Shown: positions 23,830 through 34,308 of the stretch, one piece after another
How the letters are laid out: the number at the start of each line of letters is the position of its first letter
Position numbering within the stretch: position 1 is the stretch's first letter
Program-made: the position numbers and the translations under genes
Origin: Thalassia testudinum
Taxonomy: Eukaryota > Streptophyta > Magnoliopsida > Alismatales > Hydrocharitaceae
DNA length: 64,000 nucleotides
Assembly: GCA_037157565.1 (NCBI GenBank)
Contig: JAZHRO010000063.1
Span: 152,074,501 to 152,138,500, forward strand
Direction of reading: 5' to 3'
Notes under the pieces: model-generated
Database searches by the model: none
What the model was told of the DNA's origin: nothing
The model's input: the letters and a program-made list of their open reading frames with translations, nothing else

Positions 23830-26800
23830 ATGTACGGAAGGAGGTCCCTAAGACCACCCTTGAGACCTCCTTTAGAAATTCGCTCTCGTCAAGGCCAAGC
23901 CTCGACGCCCGTGTTTGTGCAGCAACACCCTCACATTATTCTCTCTTCTGATTCAGAACCAAGTTCTTCTTCCCCCATCATGGCTCAGCCAGTTGAGGAA
24001 GAAAATAATCTGGAACACCAGCTCCAGCGACTCAATGACCTCTTCCAAAACTTCGTGCACCCACCACAGCGTCCTATGATGCGGGACCACTACAATCCTG
24101 CTGCGGTGGCCATTGAGCCTCGAGTCAGAATCCCGACTGGAGGACCTGATTCCGAATTAAAGCCCAACATGATTCATGCTATACCTAAATTCCATGGGCT
24201 TAATTCTGAAGATCCCTTCCAGCACATCAAACAGCTAAAGCATCTGGCCCACACTTTTGGATCAGATGCGCAAAATCGGGATATTCTTCTCATGAAGATG
24301 TTCTCCTTTTCTCTTATGGACAAGGCCGCCCATTGGTATCAAACTCAGACCCGGCCGATCAACACTTGGGAAGAACTTCAATCCGAATTTTTGAAAAAGT
24401 TTTTTCCCGTTGGTCGGACCAACGCCTTGCACCATCAGATTACACACTTCACTCAACAATCAGGAGAACCTCTCCATGAGGCATGGGATCGCTTTCAGGA
24501 TCTCATGAGAAAGTGCCCCCATCACGGAGTTCCTAAATGGGAACAAGTCCAATCTTTTTACCAGGGACTCCGTGAGGACATCTGCCTTTTCGTCAATGCA
24601 ACTTGCGGAGGAAACATCATGGGTCAACATGAAGACACCGTATGGGAAATTCTCGAAAATATGTGCGAGAACTCCATCAACAATGACTCCATGGGATTAT
24701 TCGACAGGACGAATACCCGCGCAGCGACGAATCTTAAGGGAGCACATGAGACGCAGGGCCTGTCCGCATCAGTCGACCTGGAATTAATGGCCAGTCGATT
24801 GGACAAGGTCTCAATCATTGAAAAGAAGGTGGATGAGCTGACTCAGCACTTGCAGCAAGCCACCTCCGCGCATAACTCCTTTGCACAACCTCCCTCCACA
24901 CAGGAAACTGTGCAAAACATCCTCCACCGACCTTCCCCTGGGATGGATCCATATCCATCCCCATCTGATTCTTGGATCGGAGGATCATCCGATCCTTTCT
25001 ACACCAGCCGGGGGAACTCCATTCCCCCTTTCCCTGACTCTCAGGAGGTTCCTCAGACCTGCGAGGACCTCAATGCCATCCAGAATGACCCATTCTCCAA
25101 CACTTACAACCCTGGATGGCGAAACCATCCCAATTTTCAGTGGGTAGGAAATTCCCAAACTCAAAGACCGCCTTTTCAGTCCCGCCCACAGCCCCCTCGT
25201 CATTACCAGCCGCCTCAGCCTCGGCCCAACCCTACTTATCCATCAGGGCCAAATCAGGATCAAATGTCCCTAATCCTTCAGACTCTGGCTGACATTCAAA
25301 AAACGAATGCGGCTATTCAAAAAGAGCACAAGGACGAGCTTACTGAAGTTAAAACTCAACTGGCCCAGTTGGCAAATTCTCGCCAGCCAGGCACACTCCC
25401 TTCCCAACCTCTTCCTAACCTAAATAACGTGCCAACCCAGAAGCGCGTTATGAATCCAAATTTAGGCCACGCTCAATGGATTTATCAGGCCCCTACTGCT
25501 CCATCTCCAGACGAGATGGAAGCCTCAACTTCTTATGCGGGATTTCAGCAGCAGCCAACCCTCTTACCAAACCCAAACCAGAATCAGGCCGGATTAAATT
25601 CTGTAACAACACGTAGTGGTAAAACAACTGAAGACCCGCATTATCCAAACCACTCCAAGCCTGATAACCATGACCCTAGGATAGTTATCCAAGATACCGC
25701 TGTTCCGGATCCACAACCTGGACCTATCCTAGAAGAACCAACCAAGATCCCGTTTCCCGAGGCCTTGACCAAGGGAAAGAAGACCACCAAACCCGTGGCC
25801 CCTGAGGAGGACCTGGTCAAGCTCTTTGAGCAGGTCCACATAAACATCCCCTTGATGGATGCAATCCGCCACGTACCAGCTTACGCACGATTTCTAAAGA
25901 ATATATGTACACCCCAGCGTAAGCCGCGAACCAAGGGAGGGAGCCCAATTATTCTGTCAGAGCAAGCCAGCTCTGTAATCCTTAGTAGACTCCCACCCAA
26001 GGCAAAAGATCCTGGGACTCCCCTGATTTCCTGTAAGATAGGTGGTACCCAATTTGATAGAGCATTGTTAGATTTGGGTGCATCCATAAACCTGATACCC
26101 ACATCCTTACTTGACCATCTAGAAGAATCTGAGCTAAAACCAACCGAGGTGACATTACAATTAGCAGATCGATCTATAAAGTCACCAAAAGGGATTCTCG
26201 AGGATGTTATTGTAAGAGTGCGGGATTTCTATTTTCCAGTGGACTTTATAGTCTTAGATATGGATGCACCTGAGAACCCTAGGGATACACCAATCATTCT
26301 AGGGAGACCTTTCTTGGCTACTGCTAGAGCCAACATCAGCTGTGAGGAGGGCCAAATAGAGCTTAAGTTTGGAGATCAAACACTGAAAATTGATATATTT
26401 AAGGCCCAACAAGGAATTAATTGCGGCGTCATCGAACAAATTTGTGACATCAAGACTTTGGTTGATGAATCACACCTCCAGAATGACTCGAGTATGCCTC
26501 ATCAACCACAGAAGGATCTTGACCCGCAAACAGAGGAGTCGAATCCAGATGTGAACAACCCAGTAACTCCCACCCTTGAACCTCACATCTATACTGAACC
26601 ACCCGCTGCTGCTGAAAACCCCATCCTCGAACTGAAACCCCTTCCTGCTCACTTGAAATACGTCTTTTTGGGTTCTAATCAGACCCTTCCTGTGATTATC
26701 AATTCCAACCTCAGTCCTGAACAGGAATCCCGTCTGATTGTTGTCCTCCAGCAACATCGCAGAGCCATCGGATGGACTCTCGATGATTTGACTGGAATAA

Positions 26801-26847
26801 GTCCCTCTTATTGTACTCATCATATCTATTCTGAAGAGGGCACATGA
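23830..26847 (+). CDS. gag-pro: Gag-protease polyprotein (element E)
   Basis: 1005-aa ORF encoding capsid Gag and an aspartic protease. The Gag core spans about residues 130-270 (AAHWYQTQTRPINTW, FLKKFFPVGRTNALHH, TQQSGEPLHEAWDRF, CPHHGVPKW). A proline/glutamine-rich linker follows, including YNPGWRNHPNFQW, then a coiled-coil-like stretch. The protease active site is DLGASINLIP near residue 748, with ILGRPFLATARA about 90 residues later; I recall DLGAS as common in this clade. No CCHC zinc knuckle is visible. The first ATG (23830) follows the leader; MAQPVEEENN at residue 51 is an alternative start. The TGA at 26845 is in the same frame as the RT that follows, so gag and pol were probably one ORF. 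Confidence 0.92.
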   Translation: MYGRRSLRPPLRPPLEIRSRQGQASTPVFVQQHPHIILSSDSEPSSSSPIMAQPVEEENNLEHQLQRLNDLFQNFVHPPQRPMMRDHYNPAAVAIEPRVRIPTGGPDSELKPNMIHAIPKFHGLNSEDPFQHIKQLKHLAHTFGSDAQNRDILLMKMFSFSLMDKAAHWYQTQTRPINTWEELQSEFLKKFFPVGRTNALHHQITHFTQQSGEPLHEAWDRFQDLMRKCPHHGVPKWEQVQSFYQGLREDICLFVNATCGGNIMGQHEDTVWEILENMCENSINNDSMGLFDRTNTRAATNLKGAHETQGLSASVDLELMASRLDKVSIIEKKVDELTQHLQQATSAHNSFAQPPSTQETVQNILHRPSPGMDPYPSPSDSWIGGSSDPFYTSRGNSIPPFPDSQEVPQTCEDLNAIQNDPFSNTYNPGWRNHPNFQWVGNSQTQRPPFQSRPQPPRHYQPPQPRPNPTYPSGPNQDQMSLILQTLADIQKTNAAIQKEHKDELTEVKTQLAQLANSRQPGTLPSQPLPNLNNVPTQKRVMNPNLGHAQWIYQAPTAPSPDEMEASTSYAGFQQQPTLLPNPNQNQAGLNSVTTRSGKTTEDPHYPNHSKPDNHDPRIVIQDTAVPDPQPGPILEEPTKIPFPEALTKGKKTTKPVAPEEDLVKLFEQVHINIPLMDAIRHVPAYARFLKNICTPQRKPRTKGGSPIILSEQASSVILSRLPPKAKDPGTPLISCKIGGTQFDRALLDLGASINLIPTSLLDHLEESELKPTEVTLQLADRSIKSPKGILEDVIVRVRDFYFPVDFIVLDMDAPENPRDTPIILGRPFLATARANISCEEGQIELKFGDQTLKIDIFKAQQGINCGVIEQICDIKTLVDESHLQNDSSMPHQPQKDLDPQTEESNPDVNNPVTPTLEPHIYTEPPAAAENPILELKPLPAHLKYVFLGSNQTLPVIINSNLSPEQESRLIVVLQQHRRAIGWTLDDLTGISPSYCTHHIYSEEGT

Positions 26848-28365
26848 CCTTCTCGTGAAATGCAGAGACGCTTAAACCCCAATCTGCAGGAGGTCGTGAA
26901 AAAGGAGATCATCAAGTGGTTAGATGCCGGGATCATCTACCCGATCTCCGATAGTCGTTGGGTGAGCCCAATTCAGGTCGTGCCCAAGAAGGCAGGACTC
27001 ACCACTATAACGACTGAGACCGGAGAAATCATTCCTACCCGATTAGCCAACTCGTGGAGAGTCTGTATAGATTACCGCCGACTAAATTCCTCCACAAAGA
27101 AGGATCATTTCCCACTACCCTTCATTGATCAAATTCTCGAAAAACTTGCGGGAAATAGGTTCTTCTGCTTTTTTGACGGGTACTCCGGTTATAACCAGGT
27201 GGCAATCCATCCTGAGGACCAAGAAAAGACCACGTTCACCTGCCCCTTCGGAACATACGCTTTCCGAAGGATGCCTTTCGGTCTTTGCAATGCACCCGCT
27301 ACTTTTCAGCGATGCATGCTTGCCGTATTCTCAGATATGGTAGGTGATTATCTGGAAGTCTTCATGGATGACTTTTCAGTTTTCGGAGCATCATTCGACG
27401 ATTGCCTCCAACACTTGGTCCAGATACTCAGGCGGTGCATCGATGTGAATTTGGTTCTTTCCTGGGAAAAGAGCCATTTCATGGTGCCTGAGGGAATTGT
27501 CCTGGGACACTCGATTTCGGAGAAAGGTATCCAAGTGGATCGAGCTAAGGTTAATCTGATTTCTCACCTTCCTATGCCTAGCTCGATCAGGGACATCCGT
27601 TCCTTTTTAGGGCATGTCGATTTTTATCGACGATTTATCCCAGATTTTTCAAAAATCGCGCGCCCCCTGACCACTCTTCTCTCCAAGGATGTTCCTTTTG
27701 AAATTTCCAAGGAATGCACTCAAGCATTTGAAATCCTGCGTGACCGAGTCACCCAAGCCCCGATCCTACAGTCCCCTGATTGGTCTCAACCCTTTGAGAT
27801 CATGTGCGATGCATCCGACTTCGCTGTAGGAGCGATTCTGGGGCAGAAAATTGACAGGAAACCTGTAGCCATTTACTATGCCAGCAAAACACTCGATGAG
27901 GCTCAGCGTAACTATACGGTTACTGAGAAAGAGCTGCTAGCTGTAGTATTTGCCCTAGAAAAGTTCAGATCGTACCTTCTGGGTTCCCGTGTCATCATAT
28001 ACTCGGATCACACAGCTGTGAGGCATCTCCTTGCAAAGAAGGACGCGAAACCTCGATTAATCCGATGGATCTTGCTGTTGCAAGAATTTGACCTTGAGAT
28101 TCGCGACAAAGCGGGAAAGCAAAATGTGGTAGCTGATCACTTGTCCCGTCTTCCTTCTGAAATAATTGACCCTTCCGGACCCATCACTGAGCATTTTCCC
28201 GATGAGCACCTGCTGACTATTGGTACTAGCCTTCCATGGTTTGCTAATGTAGTAAATTACTTGGCATCTCATCAGATCCCCTCCGATTGGAGAAGGCCAA
28301 GAAAGACAAATTACGCTCCAATGCCAAGTATTACATTTGGGAAGACCCGTACCTCTTCCGCATAG
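26848..28365 (+). CDS. pol: Reverse transcriptase-RNase H (element E)
   Basis: In-frame continuation after the TGA at 26845. It copies element RNA into DNA and degrades the RNA template. RT shows [43 protein letters not shown] and the catalytic FMDDFSVFG (YxDD type) about 167 residues after the ATG at 26860. RNase H follows with [33 protein letters not shown] and [10 protein letters not shown], then VVADHLSRL. All key residues are present. The frame runs out of homology near 28290 because of a single-base deletion and ends at an unrelated stop. Initiation at 26860 is unlikely to be natural. Confidence 0.92.
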   Translation, partial: PSREMQRRLNPNLQEVVKKEIIKWLDAGIIYPISDSRWVSPIQVVPKKAGLTTITTETGEIIPTRLANSWRVCIDYRRLNSSTKKDHFPLPFIDQILEKLAGNRFFCFFDGYSGYNQVAIHPEDQEKTTFTCPFGTYAFRRMPFGLCNAPATFQRCMLAVFSDMVGDYLEVFMDDFSVFGASFDDCLQHLVQILRRCIDVNLVLSWEKSHFMVPEGIVLGHSISEKGIQVDRAKVNLISHLPMPSSIRDIRSFLGHVDFYRRFIPDFSKIARPLTTLLSKDVPFEISKECTQAFEILRDRVTQAPILQSPDWSQPFEIMCDASDFAVGAILGQKIDRKPVAIYYASKTLDEAQRNYTVTEKELLAVVFALEKFRSYLLGSRVIIYSDHTAVRHLLAKKDAKPRLIRWILLLQEFDLEIRDKAGKQNVVADHLSRLPSEIIDPSGPITEHFPDEHLLTIGTSLPWFANVVNYLASHQIPSDWRRPRKTNYAPMPSITFGKTRTSSA

Positions 28366-29525
28366 GTGCCGATCAGATCATCCGGAGATGTGTCCCGGAG
28401 GGGGAATTCAACAATATCCTCTCTTTCTGCCATGACCAGGCATGCGGTGGCCATTTCGCCGGGCATAAAACCGCATCAAAAGTCCTCCAGTGCGGCTTTT
28501 ACTGGCCCACACTGTTCAAAGACGCATACAATCACTGCAAGGCATGCAGTCGTTGCCAGACTTTGGGCAACATGAGCCATCGCGACATGATGCCTATGCA
28601 ACCGATTCTAGTATGCAAAATCTTTGATGTTTGGGGGATTGATTTTATGGGCTCCTTTCCTGTTTCGGATGGTTTCAAATACATTCTGTTGGCTGTGGAC
28701 TACGTGTCCAAATGGATCGAAGCCATACCGACCCGAACCTGTGATCACAAAATCGTTCTCAAATTCATTCATCAACACATTTTCTCAAGGTTCGGGATTC
28801 CTCGTGCAATAATCTTTGATGGAGGGACCCATTTCACAAATGCTCAGTTTAGGTCACTGATGACCAAATACGGGGTGTCTCACCGAATCTCTACTCCTTA
28901 CCACCCCCAAACTAATGGTCTAGCTGAGCTGTCTAATCGGGAGATCAAGAAAATCCTGCAAGTCACTGTTCGACCTGACAGGAAGGACTGGTCGTCCCGA
29001 CTTCCGGAAGCATTGTGGGCCTATAGGACCGCCCACAAGACCCAATTGGGCATGTCTCCCTTTAGACTGGTGTACGGAAAGGCATGCCACCTTCCCGTAG
29101 AACTGGAGCATAAAGCCTATTGGGCAGTACGGAACTGTAATCTCGATCTCTCCAAGGCTGGGACCCATAGAAAACTCCAAATCAGCGAGATCGATGAATT
29201 ACGCCTAGACGCGTACGAGAACTCGCAAATCTACAAGGAGCGGGTTAAAGCCTTCCACGACAAACACATCTCGAGAAAGATCTTTCATCCTGGTCAAAAG
29301 GTCCTACTCTTTGATGCCCGACTAAAACTCTTCCCAGGAAAACTGAGATCCAAGTGGGTCGGACCATTTTTGGTCCGACAGGTTTTTGGAAATGGAGCAA
29401 TCGAAATCAGTCCACTCAGCCACGATTCTGAACCTTTCATCGTGAACGGTCAGAGACTCAAGCCGTTCATTGATGTAACTTCTACTTATTTGGCTGAGGC
29501 ATCTTATATTCTCCTTTCCCCTTGA
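28287..29525 (+). CDS. int: Integrase (element E, after a frameshift)
   Basis: Continuation of pol in another frame; it has no ATG of its own at the junction. An HHCC zinc-binding region ([22 protein letters not shown]) precedes the catalytic core, where DFMGSFP gives the first Asp, IFDGGTHF the second, and GLAELSN the Glu with exactly 35 residues between the last two (D,D35E). The C-terminal part includes [21 protein letters not shown] and [12 protein letters not shown], usual for plant Ty3/gypsy. No chromodomain is seen, as expected for Athila. The frame ends at a TGA at 29523. Intact apart from the one frameshift upstream. Confidence 0.92.
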   Translation: MEKAKKDKLRSNAKYYIWEDPYLFRIGADQIIRRCVPEGEFNNILSFCHDQACGGHFAGHKTASKVLQCGFYWPTLFKDAYNHCKACSRCQTLGNMSHRDMMPMQPILVCKIFDVWGIDFMGSFPVSDGFKYILLAVDYVSKWIEAIPTRTCDHKIVLKFIHQHIFSRFGIPRAIIFDGGTHFTNAQFRSLMTKYGVSHRISTPYHPQTNGLAELSNREIKKILQVTVRPDRKDWSSRLPEALWAYRTAHKTQLGMSPFRLVYGKACHLPVELEHKAYWAVRNCNLDLSKAGTHRKLQISEIDELRLDAYENSQIYKERVKAFHDKHISRKIFHPGQKVLLFDARLKLFPGKLRSKWVGPFLVRQVFGNGAIEISPLSHDSEPFIVNGQRLKPFIDVTSTYLAEASYILLSP

Positions 29526-29565
29526 GCTTATTGCGCCCAGCCGATGGCGTAAAACTCAGCGCTTA

Positions 29566-29581
29566 ACGGGAGGCAGCCCGT
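29566..29581 (+). other. Post-pol hairpin motif (element E)
   Basis: ACGGG and CCCGT arms flank AGGCAG. Element C keeps GGGAGGCAACCC at 45736-45747. From memory, a GGGAGGCAACCC box is common just after pol in Athila elements; its role is unknown to me. Confidence 0.5.
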
Positions 29582-29794
29582 CATTCTCTTTGAAAACCTG
29601 AAACTTGTTCCGACACCTTTTTGCACTCAAAGTTCGCCCTTGTAGACAGCCGACCCCACCTCAGATGCTTGCATCTGGGATTAGAAATCGTCCGCAAAAA
29701 TTCAACCCAACCCATCCACTCATCCAAATTTCTGTCTTAAGGAATGAACTAAGTTAAAAAAAAAAAAAAAAAAAAAAAAAAACCCCCTAGGTTA

Positions 29795-29830
29795 CAATGA
29801 GGACATTGCAAATCTTAGGCATGGGGGGGT
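29795..29830 (+). other. Second polypurine-like motif (element E)
   Basis: CAATGAGGACATTGCA, then TTAGGCATGGGGGGGTA. The G-rich part repeats the terminal polypurine tract sequence. Counterparts: C 45955-45990, H 61214-61250, D 15808-15770 (minus). Confidence 0.55.
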
Positions 29831-30527
29831 ATGGAAGTGCAAAACTTGTAAGAAAAGGTTTCAAACAAAAAAATTCACATATGACAAAAACACCATAAAA
29901 ATTAAAAAAAAAAAAAAAAAAATTTCAAAAAAGAATAAGAGGAAAAGAGGAGAAGGAAATTTTGTGAAGGAGAAAAGAAACAAAATGAAAAAGGAGCACA
30001 AAAATTAAGAGAAAAGGTGATAGTCATTAGTAAGGAACTAAGGAATTAACCTAAGTTCTAGACCTCATTCAAGAAAATAACTGAAAAGTGCATAATGAGA
30101 TTAGTAAGAACGCAAACCTTAGGCATTCTTGAATAGACTCTTAGTACCCATTAAGATCTAGACACTCCTCAAGAGGTTGAGGAAAATGAAAAGCTGAAGT
30201 ATTAGGTCTAAGGCTTAGGGAGTATTTGGCCTCGTTAACTAATTTTTGGTTTACGGGACTCAGTAACCTAAGCACCCTAACCTCACACACAGCCTGGTTC
30301 AGTAAGCGTAAAAATCAGAATCACGCAGAAGCGTCGCAAAAATTCTGAAAAGAACACCTAGAATAGGAGCGGCCGATCAACACAAGTTGATTTGGACGAG
30401 TTCCTAGCGTGGAGAGGCGGGAAATCCCCTCAAAGATGCGTAACAAAATATCATCTCCTCGGTGCTTGTTTCTTAGGATATTTACATATCCTACTGGGGG
30501 CATGTAAGCACTCTGCTGGTTCAGATT

Positions 30528-30682
30528 CCATGGATGGCATTATCTTGAAGTGTCAATTGCCAGGGTCTGGATTCGGCCACGGAACACCATGGATGGGATT
30601 ATCTCGAAATCTCAATAGCCAGGGTTCCGGGGGTTGCCATGGGCGGTGCTATCTCGAAGCATCGATCGCCAGGAACCCTTGA
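30528..30682 (+). repeat. Triple repeat in the element E 3' UTR
   Basis: Three diverged 45-60 nt units begin at CCATGG (30528, 30587, 30637). Each runs through TATCTYGAA and GCCAGG. A similar triple array is in C at 46747-46902. Confidence 0.6.
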
Positions 30683-31080
30683 GGATTGATGATGGGAGCA
30701 AGGAATCTGATACAGACCGTGTTGAAAAGCCAATCCTAGGCTAGAACTAAAAAGAAAAAGAGAGAGAAAACTCTCCAAACAGAAAAACTTTCTATCTCTC
30801 TCTTACAAAACGCACTGCGAACTGAGCCAGGGCTAAAATCATTTCAAGCACGGGTGCTTTAACCACAAAGTCCAATAAACCTTAGGTTAGTTCTTGTGGA
30901 CCTTAAAAACCTTTGCTAGAGACTGAGGCTACGGCTAGACAGATTTGGATCTTGATTGGTACTAGAGTACCTTTTAAGCCTATGGTCAGCATTCTAACCT
31001 AATCTAAGCTCAAATAAAAAAGCACTTATCTAAAGCTATTAAGAACTTCATGGTCTAGAACAAGGGTTGAAACCTTAAGT

Positions 31081-31118
31081 TTTTGCTAAGGGACTAGCAA
31101 AAGCTAGGCATGGGGGTA
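31081..31118 (+). other. Pre-PPT hairpin and polypurine tract (element E)
   Basis: Arms TTTTGCTA (31081-31088) and TAGCAAAA (31095-31102) precede AGGCATGGGGGTA (31106-31118), which touches the 3' LTR. Confidence 0.75.
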
Positions 31119-33840
31119 TGATGAGAACCTCATCATGAGCCATAACTAGCTCATTTTGACCCAATACAAATGATAAAAGCTCCTATATAACTCAAGGAAA
31201 GGCTTAACTCAGAGAATTCTGAGTTTAAGGAGAAAACAAGTCATAAGGGGTAAAAATGTAATTTTACCAGTATAATCTGCATACAGGGTAATTCAGGGTC
31301 CAAACATAGGTCAAAGCAACTTAATAAGAATAAAAGTGGGATGAGATGATCTAGCAAGGGCTACAGCAATTCCAAGGAACTAAATGATAATCTGTAACCC
31401 TAAAACAACCCACTTCAATTCACGAGGTTCGAGGAAAAGTAAAAATAGAATAAACCCTCTAAAATTCATAGAAAAATAATCTCTAGGGTTTAGAACCTTC
31501 AATTTGGCCTTCAGAACCCATGTTGACCTACATTGAGAACCATGCCCAATTAATAACTTAATCTGGGTTTTCGCATAAATTGACCGGTCAAACAAGGTTT
31601 AATATAGAAATAAAATTTACCATCAGATTCCTTAGGTCCTAATTAATCATGTATAAAAACTTGAGCCTAAGAAGAAACCTCCTTGACCGACTTTACACTT
31701 TGGTCCTCATATATTTACTTTTTGGCCCTCAACTTTTGAACCGTCGCATTTTGGCCCCTAACTCTCCTTCGTTCTTTGCATTCAGGTCCCCCCTGCAAAA
31801 CCGGCCAGCACCATGCTCCGGCGACCTTGCGCGGAGCATGGCGCCGCGCAGGGTGAGGGGGAAAGCCTGGCAAGTAAACCAGGGGTGCCCTACGTTGTCA
31901 GCCGTCGCAGGGACACCCCCCTGGTCGCTGTAGCCCACCATACCGGCCGTGCGAACGCACAGACGGTATGGGTTTTCGTCTCCGACCATCCTCCGGCGAG
32001 GGAGACACGTCGTCTCCCTCCGCCTCCCTCCCTGTTTTGATCCCTATAAATACCCCCCGTTGCTCCACAGGCCGGGGCAGCTCGGATCTGACGGAGAAAA
32101 TCCACAACTTTCCTCTCTTCTCTCTCCGGCAGACGCTCACCAGCTCCGGCGGTTCCTCCCCCTCCTCCTCTTTGCTCTACCGCAATACCAGCAGCAGAGA
32201 CTTCCTCCCCTGCTCTTCCCGCGCCACGCCGCACCCAGCTGGCGCCTCTCCGGCTCTCTGCTCGCCGCCGCCTCCTTCCCTGAGCATCTTCTTCTCCGGC
32301 GACAGTCGATACGACTGTCGCCCTACTGCTCCCCCTTCGTCCCTGCAAGTAAGTTAGAACTATTTCCCTTCTTCTCCTCTTTCTTTCCCCGGTTCCAATT
32401 TGTTCAATTAAGCCCTCGACCGACCCTGACCATCGTCACCCCCTTCGACTCCGGCCACCCTCCGGCGAGATGTTCCCATCGCTCCACAGCCTCACACACC
32501 TCGCCGACCCTCACCGAACCTCCGCCTCATCACACTGAGCAACCCCCACCCCTCCACTGCCACTCCACAACTCCGTAACGCTCCCCCGAACAAACCCATT
32601 CCTCCGGTTGCAGTCCAACCTAGGGCTGCCGCCAGACACCACCTTGCGGCCTGCCGCACAGCTCCTTACCTTCGCCGTGCCACGACGAAGGTTCCCCAGT
32701 GGTTCGATCAGGCCGAGAGGCCATATTCGTGTCCGACAGGTTTTGAGGTTCGACCGCCATTAATGCACATTGAAGCAGCTTCTCCCGCGCTCCAGGCTTG
32801 AGGACTCCAGGTCTCCAGCTGCTGCGGAGTACGGGGAGTCTTGCGAAGGCAGCCAGCCAGCAACCTACGCAAATCGAAGCCGCAGCTGCAGAAGCCAGGC
32901 CGCGGTCTCCCTGCAGGCGCACGCGAGGAAAGGTCTGCGTTTAGTCCCACATCGGTAAGCCTCACACCCTTTCCACTGTTTAAATTGATTTTGTGCACTA
33001 GCCTTACTGCCTCAGCACACGGGGTGAGGTCCCCTTTCACCCGCCCGGTTACCCAGTCTCGTCCGCGCTCACGCCCCGCGGACCTGACCCGACCCGACTT
33101 AGACTGACCTGCACGCCTCGCCCACCACGCACGCCGGTGGGCCTGGACCCGGGCGTGACCCGAACCCGATTACCCGGCAGCTCTGGGAGAGCTTTCCCAA
33201 GAGTGGTTTCAGAGAGAGAGAGAGACGCGGGGGGAGAGGGTAGAGTAGGTTTTGTTCTCTGACGTAAGCTCTGAAGTGTGCAGGCACAGGTGAAGAAGAA
33301 GAACCGCGGAAGAAGAAGGAAGCTGACTGTAGCAACAGGCAGTTTAAGTCGTCTGATTTGGAAATCAGACGACGTCCTGAAGGGAAAAGAAGAAAGACGG
33401 AGGGAGATCTGAAGAACAACAGAAGAAGGCGAGGCAGAGGAGAACACAAAAGAACAAGGGAAGAACTGAAAGAAGAAAAACAAAGAAGAAAGAAGAAGAT
33501 CTGAAGAAAGACAGAAGAAAAAGGAGCAGGAACAGCTGGAAGAAGAAGAAGAGCATCACCATTGCAGAAGAAAGACATCACCTCTGCAGACAAAGAAGAA
33601 GAAGATCTGAGATGAGGAGAAAACAAAGAAAAGAAGACAACAAATTCTTTCCCTCTCTCTTTCTTTTTGTAAAAGAAACATGTATATCTCTAGAATACAA
33701 CTTGCTCCCTGAGTTCGACCTCGGGAACTCTTTTATTTTCCGAGTAAAAAAAATTATATTTGAAATATTGGCAATAACTGGCTATACTACAACGCTATAA
33801 CAATAAAACCCGGTTATCTCTCGAAGCCAACGTCTCATTA
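31119..33840 (+). repeat. 3' LTR of element E (2722 bp)
   Basis: Begins TGATGAG at 31119 and ends CTCATTA at 33840. Net length difference from the 5' LTR (7 bp) is fully explained by four small indels in C and GAA runs. Followed directly by TSD GGCAC. Confidence 0.95.
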
Positions 33841-34303
33841 GGCACCATCTTGGACATCCATCTTCTGGAAGTTGTAGATGGTGCCACGAATGTCGGATTG
33901 ACTTGATTTTTGTGTCGTTAGGCTGCGATCGTCAATCCAAATTCATCCGTGCGGTTGGATTTGTCATCTGAAGTGCGGATCTTCACCATCCTAGCCCTTG
34001 ATCTTCTAGGGTTCCCCGGTCACTATCTGATGCTATGGATGCCTGATTAGGGCGATCTTGGAGTCGTTGAACTCTAATCGTCGCCCTGATCACATCCATA
34101 TGGTTGGATCTTTGATCCGAGGCCCCGATAAAATGTTTGCCCTGTCCAAGCACATAAAAGGAGACAATTAACCTCCATTTTATTCAAACTACTCTAAATG
34201 CAAGATGATGCATGTTATGCAATATTTATATCATGAAATGCAATCCTATGCTTAAGAACATGCATAAATAGACATCTTAAGTAGTGTAAATGTGTTTACA
34301 TCA
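33841..34303 (-). repeat. 5' LTR of element D, part 2 (start of the LTR)
   Basis: The first five bases are the E TSD copy. The rest is the alpha U3 start, ending (minus-strand start) at 34303 and followed by the D TSD CTTAT. Confidence 0.92.
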
Positions 34304-34308
34304 CTTAT

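Larger units (their letters stand above)
29526..31118 (+). other. 3' UTR of element E, no envelope ORF
   Basis: 1.6 kb without a credible ORF. It contains a small hairpin with GGGAGGCAGCCC (29566-29581), an A27 run (29756-29782), a second polypurine-like motif (29795-29830), a triple repeat (30528-30682), and the pre-PPT hairpin and polypurine tract at its end. Most of these have counterparts in the C 3' UTR. Confidence 0.7.
20186..33840 (+). mobile_element. Element E: near-intact Athila-type Ty3/gypsy retrotransposon (13,655 bp)
   Basis: Flanked by the perfect TSD GGCAC (20181-20185, 33841-33845). It has two LTRs of 2715 and 2722 bp, a tRNA-Asp type primer site, gag-protease, RT-RNase H and integrase reading rightward, a long 3' UTR and a polypurine tract. 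The coding region has one in-frame stop (26845) and one single-base frameshift (near 28290). There is no envelope-like ORF after integrase. The LTRs differ at about twenty substitutions and four small indels by eye, so insertion was recent. It lies in the U3 of element D. Athila placement rests on the Gag blocks, the DLGAS protease and the FMDDFS polymerase motif. Confidence 0.95.
12779..34303 (-). mobile_element. Element D: non-autonomous LTR element (alpha family), interrupted by E
   Basis: Minus-strand element flanked by the perfect TSD CTTAT (12774-12778 and 34304-34308). Order on the minus strand: 5' LTR (34303-33846 plus 20185-18858), doubled primer site, leader, broken ORF (17591-16292), 3' UTR, polypurine tract, 3' LTR (14561-12779). 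Without E it is about 7.9 kb. It has no gag or pol and matches H along its whole internal length. It sits inside the ORF of C. Confidence 0.92.

Noticed and set aside
29756..29782. A27 run as evidence of a LINE or processed transcript end
   Set aside because: It lies inside the E 3' UTR with no flanking duplication and is followed by conserved element sequence.
30528..30682. CRISPR-like array
   Set aside because: Only three diverged, unevenly spaced units in a plant retrotransposon 3' UTR; no conserved repeat with unique spacers.
29526..31118. Possible envelope-like gene after E pol
   Set aside because: Only 1.6 kb is available; no long ORF, signal peptide or membrane segment is present on the plus strand.
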